6,646 nucleotides of DNA from an uncultured Bacilli bacterium. Its GTDB lineage: Bacteria; Bacillota_I; Bacilli_A; RF39; UBA660. This document shows, one piece after another, positions 1 through 5,813 of the stretch (position 1 is its first letter; every line of letters begins with the position of its first letter). Location: positions 1 through 6,646 of the forward strand of contig CANQNA010000076.1 of the NCBI GenBank assembly GCA_947625005.1, read 5' to 3'. Position numbers and translations under genes: made by a program. Below the pieces are notes generated by a model that saw only the letters and a list, made by a program, of their open reading frames with translations, had not been told where the DNA came from and did not search any database.

Positions 1-1
1 T

Positions 2-496
2 ACAATTATTTCTCATAATATATTTACTGGTATAAATGAAGGTTCATTAAAAGGTACACTTCCTAGTTCTCAAGCTCGTAATATTATATCTATTTATGGT
101 GTAAAAGAGACTGGAAATGAAGAAGCTGCACGTATTGAAATTTCTGGAAACACATTTGCATATGCTAACTGGGCAATTAGAATTTCTAACAAAGATAACC
201 ATAAAGTAGTTTACAATATTACTGATAATATAGTTACTGATAATAAAACTAATAATACTAATGAAGAAGGAAAAGCTGTTGATGGACAGACTGCATTAGT
301 TGGAGTACAAACAAAAATTAGTAGCTCAGATACATGGTCTGCTTCTAATGTTATTATTAACTACAAAGGTAATAAAATTAATGGTGTTGCTACTGTTCAT
401 GAAAGTCAAAAAGATGGAAGTTATACTGGATTTAATAGATTCTTATATACTGATGCTGAATCTTCTAATAGTGCAACTGTTAATGAAGTAAAATAG
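2..496 (+). CDS. C-terminal part of a beta-helix-like surface protein (partial, 5' end outside window)
   Basis: The open frame runs in from the left edge (first complete codon at base 2) and ends at TAG 494-496, giving 164 visible residues. The composition is rich in Asn, Thr, Ser and Ile, with short strand-and-turn periodicity such as ISGNTF and ITDNIV, typical of the asparagine ladders of right-handed beta-helix surface proteins. It aligns by eye with residues about 1017-1150 of the large - strand protein at 2297-5794. Shared blocks include NIFTG/NEFTG, NIISIY/NVISVY, ANWAIRISN/ANSALRISN, DNIV/GNTV and GNKI/GNKF. I infer that it is a paralogue of that protein, probably secreted, but the signal peptide and N-terminal domains are not visible. 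There is no LPXTG motif, membrane segment or charged tail at its C-terminus. A hairpin with a T-run follows 35 bases after the stop. The frame is supported by this homology; the specific function is unknown. Confidence 0.85.
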   Translation, partial: TIISHNIFTGINEGSLKGTLPSSQARNIISIYGVKETGNEEAARIEISGNTFAYANWAIRISNKDNHKVVYNITDNIVTDNKTNNTNEEGKAVDGQTALVGVQTKISSSDTWSASNVIINYKGNKINGVATVHESQKDGSYTGFNRFLYTDAESSNSATVNEVK

Positions 497-531
497 TAAA
501 TTTATTGGCTCTAGAATTTCTAGTAAAAAAT

Positions 532-576
532 AAGGCTGTTTGGAAATTACGTAATTATTTCTTAACAGTCTTTTTT
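532..576 (+). terminator. Rho-independent terminator of the left-edge gene
   Basis: The arms AAGGCTGTT (532-540) and AACAGTCTT (564-572) pair over 9 bp with one G-U pair, and the loop contains the self-complementary AATTACGTAATT. A run of six T (571-576) follows on the + strand, 35 bases after the TAG of the left gene. An A-run precedes the left arm, so it might also work weakly on the - strand. Between the stop codon and this hairpin there is also a small perfect palindrome, CTAGAA-T-TTCTAG (511-523), of unknown meaning. Confidence 0.75.
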
Positions 577-607
577 ATACTAAATTAAGCAGTATTTTGT
601 AATTTAT

Positions 608-646
608 AAAAAAGAAGTAGACGAAAATTTATTCAACTTCTTTTTT
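608..646. terminator. Probable bidirectional terminator hairpin
   Basis: Perfect 11 bp arms AAAAAAGAAGT (608-618) and ACTTCTTTTTT (636-646) enclose a 17-base loop. Six T end the right arm on the + strand, and the complement of the left arm gives six T on the - strand, so it could stop transcripts from either side. It lies midway between the convergent left-edge gene and the toxin gene. The stem is AT-rich, so it may be only moderately strong. Confidence 0.55.
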
Positions 647-654
647 ACTGGAGT

Positions 655-692
655 AACTAAAAAGAAACCATGACTATGGTTCTTTTTAGTTT
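655..692 (-). terminator. Terminator hairpin at the end of the toxin-antitoxin operon
   Basis: A long hairpin pairs 655-671 with 676-692 around the loop GACT, interrupted by one bulged A in the left arm. The T-rich half of the stem falls at the 3' side on either strand, so it can act bidirectionally. Its right arm reaches into the TAA of the toxin gene (691-693), so the toxin message would end almost immediately after the stop codon. Confidence 0.65.
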
Positions 693-1557
693 AATTTTCT
701 TCTATATTTTTTGTAATTTCAATAAAAAATTCAGAACTCCATATATTTAATGAATCATTATCGCTAATAAATGGAAGAACATCTTCTTTTGCATTTTCAT
801 AATCTATTTCTTTGAATTTTTCATTTAATATTTCTTTTAATTTAGTAATAGTCAAATTACTATCTTTACTTATATAATTAGATTCTATTAATTTATTTTT
901 TATCAAAGTTAAATTCACTTTGGTATTTAATGATAAATAAAAGATATAATCATATAAATCTCGCCCCTTTACTCTTTTTTTCCATCCACGACAGATGATT
1001 GCATGTATTTTTCCAGCAAATAATGATGGCGCGTCATATATACGTATTTGATGAGGGGATGGTAATAATTTATATTTAAATTCATAAGTAGCTCCCATAG
1101 GAGGATTAATATCTATTTCAAATTTAATCTTAATATTTTTAAGCATATTATTTAAATTTTTAAAATCTTCATTAGGAAAAAAAGTAAGGATGACTTCTTT
1201 CGTATCACCTTTTAAAAATGCTGAAGAAATATTAGAGTCTTGAGTCTTTTTTTTATAATTAATGTCTAAGTTTAAACCATAAGATAATATTTCATTTTTT
1301 ATATAAGTAAAATATTCTGTTAAATCAAAATTAGGATTAGGTTCTAATAAAGCAAAATCTAAATCTTCTGAAAATCTATTTAATCCATAAAATATTCTAA
1401 GAGCAGTTCCACCATAAAAAGCTGCTTTATTAAAGAAATTAGAACGACTTAAACCACATAATATAATTTCTTGTAATATTTCTTTTATAGCATTTGTTTC
1501 TTCATTAATATTTTTAGGATTATATTTTTCAATCATTTGTTTTAAAGTATTATTCAT
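691..1557 (-). CDS. abiEii: AbiEii/AbiGii-family nucleotidyltransferase toxin
   Basis: The 288-residue protein carries the hallmarks of the AbiEii toxin family (DNA polymerase beta-type nucleotidyltransferase fold, DUF1814-like). GGTALR lies at residues 49-54 and RFSEDLDF at 61-68, with D65 and D67 as the likely metal-binding acids. A KFEIDINPP segment follows at 145-153 (E147 or D149 is a candidate third acid). A Lys...Arg-Asp block (K183 to KGRDLYD around 197-203) completes the family pattern. Length is normal for the family and no key motif is missing, so it is probably active. Known relatives (AbiEii, and the MenT toxins of Mycobacterium) are cytoplasmic, stop growth, and for MenT add nucleotides to the tRNA 3' end; the target here is not known. 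The ATG at 1561-1563 is only 2 bases from GAGGAG (1566-1571), whereas the ATG at 1555-1557 is 8 bases away, so I prefer the latter. It overlaps the antitoxin gene by 8 bases, suggesting translational coupling. Confidence 0.92.
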   Translation of the reverse strand: MNNTLKQMIEKYNPKNINEETNAIKEILQEIILCGLSRSNFFNKAAFYGGTALRIFYGLNRFSEDLDFALLEPNPNFDLTEYFTYIKNEILSYGLNLDINYKKKTQDSNISSAFLKGDTKEVILTFFPNEDFKNLNNMLKNIKIKFEIDINPPMGATYEFKYKLLPSPHQIRIYDAPSLFAGKIHAIICRGWKKRVKGRDLYDYIFYLSLNTKVNLTLIKNKLIESNYISKDSNLTITKLKEILNEKFKEIDYENAKEDVLPFISDNDSLNIWSSEFFIEITKNIEEN

Positions 1558-2137
1558 TTTCATATCTCCTCATATATTTTGCTAATAACGTAACATTAGT
1601 CGAGTTATATAGGCTAGCTAATTTATTTATTACATTATAATCTAATTTTTTAAATTCATCTTCATCTATTCTTAAGTCATTAAATAAAAGTGTTTTTAAT
1701 TCATTTAGATTTTTAAGAGGACTTAATGTATATAATTTATCACATAATGCTTTTTCTTTCGAAGCTATTTGATAAGAATAATTTCCTTCAATAACTAAAT
1801 GAACTTCTAAAGAATAAACTCTTTTTGGAATATCTCGATAGATATATGTTCCAAAATCATTTTGAAATATTTTCTTTTTTCTTTTATTTAAAGTTGCACA
1901 TGTATAGTTCACAACTTTTTCAGGTATTAATCCATAATGAAATAGTGCATAATCAAAAGATAAATAAGATGGACCATATATACTAGTCGCTAATAAATAT
2001 CCTGGTGTATTCTTATCTGTTTCATATAAACCATTTTTTAATTTAATTAAATTTCCTTTTTTGATTTCTCTAGAAATCTTTGCATTTACATTAGCAATTG
2101 TATTTTTTTCTTTAAAAATATCATTCGTAATTATCAT
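1550..2137 (-). CDS. abiEi: AbiEi-family antitoxin and transcriptional repressor
   Basis: The 195-residue protein has the usual AbiEi antitoxin layout. A short N-terminal winged-helix domain (about residues 1-45) contains the wing signature GNLIKLKNGLYE. A C-terminal domain follows, with YGPSYLSFDYALFHYGLIP (54-72) and ASKEKALCDKLY (125-136), both typical of the family. Known AbiEi proteins neutralise AbiEii without forming a stable complex (type IV toxin-antitoxin) and repress their own promoter. The start is the ATG at 2135-2137, preceded 5 bases upstream by AAGAGGTG. A longer frame opens at a TTG at 2185, but that TTG is part of the -35 box and the next ATG (2158) lies in the -10/operator, so neither can be in the transcript. 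It is the first gene of the operon, so the antitoxin is made before the toxin. Assignment rests on motifs and on its neighbour. Confidence 0.9.
   Translation of the reverse strand: MIITNDIFKEKNTIANVNAKISREIKKGNLIKLKNGLYETDKNTPGYLLATSIYGPSYLSFDYALFHYGLIPEKVVNYTCATLNKRKKKIFQNDFGTYIYRDIPKRVYSLEVHLVIEGNYSYQIASKEKALCDKLYTLSPLKNLNELKTLLFNDLRIDEDEFKKLDYNVINKLASLYNSTNVTLLAKYMRRYENE
1566..1571 (-). promoter_or_regulatory. Ribosome binding site of the toxin gene
   Basis: On the - strand GAGGAG lies inside the 3' end of the antitoxin coding sequence. Its spacing of 8 bases to the ATG at 1557 and 2 bases to the ATG at 1563 favours the second ATG as the start. Its position within the upstream gene fits coupled translation of antitoxin and toxin. 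Confidence 0.75.
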
Positions 2138-2142
2138 ATTTG

Positions 2143-2150
2143 CACCTCTT
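2143..2150 (-). promoter_or_regulatory. Ribosome binding site of the antitoxin gene
   Basis: AAGAGGTG on the - strand ends 5 bases before the ATG at 2137. It decides the start in favour of the 195-residue product. The first two bases overlap the edge of the palindromic operator at 2149-2171. Confidence 0.8.
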
Positions 2151-2171
2151 TTTATCATTATATGATAAAAA
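2149..2171. promoter_or_regulatory. Palindromic operator over the -10 box, probable AbiEi binding site
   Basis: A perfect inverted repeat, TTTTTATCAT and ATGATAAAAA around a 3-base centre, spans the -10 box and the expected start of transcription. A repressor bound here would block RNA polymerase. AbiEi antitoxins are known to repress their own promoters through inverted repeats, so AbiEi is the obvious candidate ligand; that link is inferred. The repeat is too close to the promoter to act as a terminator. Confidence 0.7.
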
Positions 2172-2185
2172 CTGGAGCAAATCAA
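2157..2185 (-). promoter_or_regulatory. SigA-type promoter of the toxin-antitoxin operon
   Basis: On the - strand the -35 box TTGATT (2185-2180) and a consensus -10 box TATAAT (2162-2157) are separated by exactly 17 bases. Transcription should begin near 2150, giving a 5' leader of roughly 10-15 bases that contains little beyond the ribosome binding site. The match is close to consensus, so the unrepressed promoter should be strong. Confidence 0.85.
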
Positions 2186-2196
2186 GTATTATTTGC
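2177..2196. repeat. Second inverted repeat at the -35 box, possible accessory operator
   Basis: Six-base arms GCAAAT (2177-2182) and ATTTGC (2191-2196) flank 8 bases and overlap the -35 box. A further ATTTGC lies at 2138-2143, beside the ribosome binding site, and the 8-mer TATTTGCA occurs at both 2137-2144 and 2190-2197. Two inverted repeats in the promoter are known for studied AbiE operons, but short arms in AT-rich DNA can arise by chance. Confidence 0.3.
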
Positions 2197-2246
2197 AATT
2201 CTCATCCAACATATAAATTATCTTATTTTATTGTGATTAATCAATT

Positions 2247-2275
2247 AAAAAAAGTACTCATTATTTATGAGTACT
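2247..2275 (-). terminator. Rho-independent terminator of the large surface-protein operon
   Basis: A perfect 9 bp stem, AGTACTCAT (2253-2261) with ATGAGTACT (2267-2275) and a 5-base loop, is followed on the - strand by seven T (complement of 2253-2247). It lies about 20 bases after the TAA of the 1165-residue gene and just upstream of the toxin-antitoxin promoter. It therefore insulates that promoter from read-through. Confidence 0.85.
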
Positions 2276-2296
2276 AATTTAATTGAATAACAATGC

Positions 2297-5200
2297 TTAT
2301 GGTTGTGCAATATAATCAGATACTTTTAAAGTACCAATTGGTACTTTGGTATCTTTATCATAAATATAAACCAATCTTGTATCAATAGACTCTTCTTTAG
2401 TCTCATCGCCTGCTTTATATGTATAATCAGCTGTACCAAACTTATTACCATTATGATTAATTGTTATGTTAGATAAATTAATTTTTATATTAGGTCTAAT
2501 CACAATTAAAGCCTTTACTAATTTATCTTCTTTGTTATAACTTTCAACTGTATTTCCAACAACATTGAATGTTACAGGTTTATCACCATTATTTGAAATA
2601 CGAAGTGCACTGTTAGCACATGCAAATTTATTTCTCATAACGTTAACTACAGCATTTTCATTAAGAGCATAAACAGATATTACATTGTGAGAATCACCAG
2701 CAACATAATTATCACCAGTAAATTCATTGTCTAAAATATCTATTTTATTAATTCCAGTAGAAGCTGTACCATAATATTTAAACTCAATTGGATTTTTAAT
2801 TTTTGTAATATCAAATTTAGAATTCTTTATAGTGGTATTACCATCAACTTTGATCAATGAGTAAATTTCATCACCTGTTCCAGTACTGTTATCACCAGTA
2901 TATTTAACACTAGAACCTGTCATAACAAATTCTTCAGCTCCAGTTGCATCAATGACAGCTTTTTTATCATTAGAAACTAAATCTTTAGAAGTACCTTCTA
3001 CTTTAACAGAAGTAATCTTTAAACTCTTAACTTTAGTATCATCACTAGCATTAATAGAACCTTTAATAGTAGTATTCTCATCACCTGTAATAGTAACTTC
3101 ACTATTTGCATCACCATCAACAGTTACTTTACCGACAAGTTTAACATTTGATAATTTAAGATCAACATTATCACTAATTTTAACATCAGTTGTAATTTCA
3201 TGACCTTGACCATCAATTTCAAAATCTTTATTTAATGCTAATTCTTCAGAAATTGAAACATCCTCGGTTAAAATGATTTTCTCAACACCATTTTCAATTA
3301 ATGAACTTAATGATTCAGATTTACCATCAAAATTTACAATAGCATTATCTGTTTTAAATGTAACATTAATTGTATAAGTTGCTTCTCTAGTTTCACCTTC
3401 ACCTACTGTTGTATTTACATGATCGTTTAATGTAATAACAATAGGAACAGTTTTTTCAGCTAAATCATTAATAGTGTTATCTAAAGCAATACCTAAAGCT
3501 TCAGGTAAATCAGTGGCCATAGCAGCAGTACTAGTTAAATCAATTGGTTTTCCATTAACTGTCACTGTGAATGTACCAGCATATTTTTGTAAACCAGCTA
3601 ATAAACCAGTTCCACCTTTACCAACAAATTCAGAGAATTTTGTAGTTAAATTGCTTAATTGAACAGTCAAATCTCTAGAAGTTACGCCTTCTTCTTCAGA
3701 AGTAGTTTTTGCATAATTCATCTTGAAATAATCATTTTCAATTGCAGCATAATCAGTAGCAGCTTCATCTACATCAAAACCACTTACAATAAATTTAAAT
3801 GTATAAGTAGCAGTTTTTTCACCATTAGATAAGATGCCAAGAGTTCCAGGATAAGCTGTTTTAGTATCAGAAGATATAGTAACAACTAAATCATTAGCAT
3901 TAGCCATAATACCAGGAGTAACTAAATCATACATTGTAACAGGTAATAAATGCCAGAAAGCTTGTCTTAAAGATTTATTTCCAGAAGCGTCTGTGACATT
4001 CGTATATGTTACATCACCTAATTTAATAGTCATCTTATCATCATATTTGTCAAAAGTTTCATGAAGTAAATTTACAATATTTCCAAGAAGAACCTTATTA
4101 TGATTAAGTTTAACATCCATTGTTACAACATCATGATTCATAGTAATATTTACATATTTGTTATCTTTAGTAGCAGTTACTAATGCTTCAATTGGAGCAT
4201 CAAAATCAATAAATGAACCCACTTTAAATTTGTAAGTTTCAGAAGTATGACTTTCACCATATTTAGAAACAGCACCTTTTTCGGTATCTAAATTAAATGT
4301 AAGAACAATATCTCCAAATCCTTCATCTGCTATTTGACCATATGTTTTTGCAACAGATTTAAGTAAACCATTAATTTTACCTTTTATTGTACCTATATCA
4401 GTAGCAGTATAAGTTGATATTTCAATATTTCTTCCTAATTGAAGATTAACACTCTTAATTACACCAGTATTTAGAGCATTTTCAATAGTTTTAGCCAATG
4501 CATCCAATCCATTAACATTATCATTTCCAGTGATATTTAAAACAGGAATACATAATGAGTTATTATCATTTGCTTTGCATTTTAATTCATAATTACCTGA
4601 ACCTGAATTAATTTTCTCTTCAAAGAATATATTTGTATCAATCATAGTAATATATGAAACATTTAATACACCTTTTGTTAACACTACACCCTTATTAGAA
4701 GGAGTTAATGTAACAACAAATGTTTTACCAGTTAATTCTAAAGCACTTAATTCTGCAAAATCTTCTAATGCATAAGAAGTGCTGTTACCTTCTGCATCAG
4801 TAGTTACAATAGCAATAGATTTAACCAAATGTTCATCTAAACCAGTTAATAAATTAGTTAATGCTGTATGAGATGTAACATTAAGTTTTAATGAACCATC
4901 AGTATAAGCATCTTTTAAATCGTCATCGGCTTTAATTAAAGCTTCAACATCATATGTAGAAGTAAAGCTAACTGTAACTTCATTTTTTCCTTCATTTAAA
5001 ACACCATCAGCAAGATTGTATTTTAAAGTAAATGATTTACCAACTAAAGCACTTAATTCAGTATCAGGCTCATTACCAATTAAGGCATTTAAGACTTTAT
5101 CAAATTCTTCAGCTGCGTTAAGTTCAGAATTTTCACTATCTAAGGTAGCTACTGTTTCCCCATCAACAGCCAAAGTAATTGATGTAACATAAGGTTCTGA

Positions 5201-5794
5201 TAATAAGTCTTCAAGAGCTGCAATTATACCAGTACCTTGTACTTCATTTCTAGTACCAGTTTTTATATCAATAACAACATTTTTGTCGTCATCAACTCTT
5301 GCAACATATAGTGTTTTTTGGGTTTCTTCTTCACCACCAACAATACCTGTTAATTTTCCAACTGCCGTCTCAGTATAATTATTAGTATTTACACGAGTAT
5401 CAATTGGATAATCAGTATCAATATATTCAATATCAAATTCAGTTGGAATCGTAACAGTATTTTGTAACAGATTTGTTAAAGTATTTGCATTCCAACCGCC
5501 ATCTTCTTTATCTAATTCAAAAAGATATGTATCACTTTTTTTGGGGTCAATAGATTGATAACCTTTTGAATATGAATACATAGAGAATTTATTTGAAGCT
5601 GTATATACATATTTACCAGCAATATAAATCCATGAATCTTCTTGAACAGCATCTGATGGATGTTCTTCTCTCCATTTATCAACAAATTCGCCTAATTCTT
5701 TGGCAGAACTAAAATGTCTAGCATTCGCACAATTTAACGATAAGAAGAAGGAAAAGAACATAGCACCAAATAATTTTACATATTTTTTATTCAT
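2297..5794 (-). CDS. Large secreted surface protein with repeated beta modules and C-terminal beta-helix
   Basis: The 1165-residue product starts with a signal peptide: basic MNKK, a hydrophobic run to about residue 20, and a likely cut after CANA (residue 25). Residues 26-200 form an unassigned N-terminal region. Residues about 200-815 look like five degenerate modules (about 202-285, 301-387, 416-527, 557-670, 706-814). The first three share a pattern like VKSI followed by beta strands, and the last three close with TYKFKV, TYTFKF or TYTINV. From about 829 the repeated strand-turn pattern (EIDGQGHEI, then Asn/Asp-rich rungs) indicates a right-handed beta-helix to about 1115; residues 1017-1150 match the left-edge gene. 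No LPXTG, SLH, choline-binding or C-terminal membrane segment is visible, so how it is held at the surface is unclear. Ligand and function are unknown; an adhesin-like role is only a guess. The start has a usable AAAGGA site. It follows the upstream gene by 19 bases and is probably co-transcribed. Confidence 0.9.
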   Translation of the reverse strand: MNKKYVKLFGAMFFSFFLSLNCANARHFSSAKELGEFVDKWREEHPSDAVQEDSWIYIAGKYVYTASNKFSMYSYSKGYQSIDPKKSDTYLFELDKEDGGWNANTLTNLLQNTVTIPTEFDIEYIDTDYPIDTRVNTNNYTETAVGKLTGIVGGEEETQKTLYVARVDDDKNVVIDIKTGTRNEVQGTGIIAALEDLLSEPYVTSITLAVDGETVATLDSENSELNAAEEFDKVLNALIGNEPDTELSALVGKSFTLKYNLADGVLNEGKNEVTVSFTSTYDVEALIKADDDLKDAYTDGSLKLNVTSHTALTNLLTGLDEHLVKSIAIVTTDAEGNSTSYALEDFAELSALELTGKTFVVTLTPSNKGVVLTKGVLNVSYITMIDTNIFFEEKINSGSGNYELKCKANDNNSLCIPVLNITGNDNVNGLDALAKTIENALNTGVIKSVNLQLGRNIEISTYTATDIGTIKGKINGLLKSVAKTYGQIADEGFGDIVLTFNLDTEKGAVSKYGESHTSETYKFKVGSFIDFDAPIEALVTATKDNKYVNITMNHDVVTMDVKLNHNKVLLGNIVNLLHETFDKYDDKMTIKLGDVTYTNVTDASGNKSLRQAFWHLLPVTMYDLVTPGIMANANDLVVTISSDTKTAYPGTLGILSNGEKTATYTFKFIVSGFDVDEAATDYAAIENDYFKMNYAKTTSEEEGVTSRDLTVQLSNLTTKFSEFVGKGGTGLLAGLQKYAGTFTVTVNGKPIDLTSTAAMATDLPEALGIALDNTINDLAEKTVPIVITLNDHVNTTVGEGETREATYTINVTFKTDNAIVNFDGKSESLSSLIENGVEKIILTEDVSISEELALNKDFEIDGQGHEITTDVKISDNVDLKLSNVKLVGKVTVDGDANSEVTITGDENTTIKGSINASDDTKVKSLKITSVKVEGTSKDLVSNDKKAVIDATGAEEFVMTGSSVKYTGDNSTGTGDEIYSLIKVDGNTTIKNSKFDITKIKNPIEFKYYGTASTGINKIDILDNEFTGDNYVAGDSHNVISVYALNENAVVNVMRNKFACANSALRISNNGDKPVTFNVVGNTVESYNKEDKLVKALIVIRPNIKINLSNITINHNGNKFGTADYTYKAGDETKEESIDTRLVYIYDKDTKVPIGTLKVSDYIAQP

Positions 5795-5803
5795 TCTTTA
5801 AAA

Positions 5804-5813
5804 CATCCTTTCT
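5804..5813 (-). promoter_or_regulatory. Ribosome binding site of the 1165-residue gene
   Basis: AGAAAGGATG on the - strand begins directly after the stop codon of the upstream gene. The GGA core ends 11 bases before the ATG at 5794. The whole intergenic gap is 19 bases with no hairpin or promoter, which supports an operon. Confidence 0.6.

Noticed and set aside
300..491. A 63-residue open frame on the + strand
   Set aside because: It overlaps in another frame the left-edge gene, whose frame is supported by homology with the large - strand protein; its Leu-rich content is a product of frame shift.
497..690. A CRISPR array or small RNA in the hairpin-rich gap
   Set aside because: The hairpins differ in sequence and have no regular repeat-spacer spacing; terminators explain them more simply.
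2..2800. An active invertible switch between the two homologous surface genes
   Set aside because: The inverted homologous segments are too diverged (about three quarters identical over the best 45 bases seen) and no recombinase gene or short perfect recombination sites are visible.
2952..3203. An 83-residue + strand frame opposite the large surface gene
   Set aside because: It is antisense to the repetitive Thr/Val/Asp-rich coding sequence, which produces long stop-free complements; no ribosome binding site or family motif is visible.
3474..3662. A 62-residue + strand frame opposite the large surface gene
   Set aside because: Same antisense shadow effect, with no independent support.
5784..5798. 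Lipoprotein signal in the 1165-residue protein (Cys at residue 22)
   Set aside because: The residues before the cysteine (LSLNC region) do not match a lipobox, since Asn rather than Gly or Ala precedes the cysteine; an ordinary cut after CANA fits better. Coordinates are approximate for the start of the gene.
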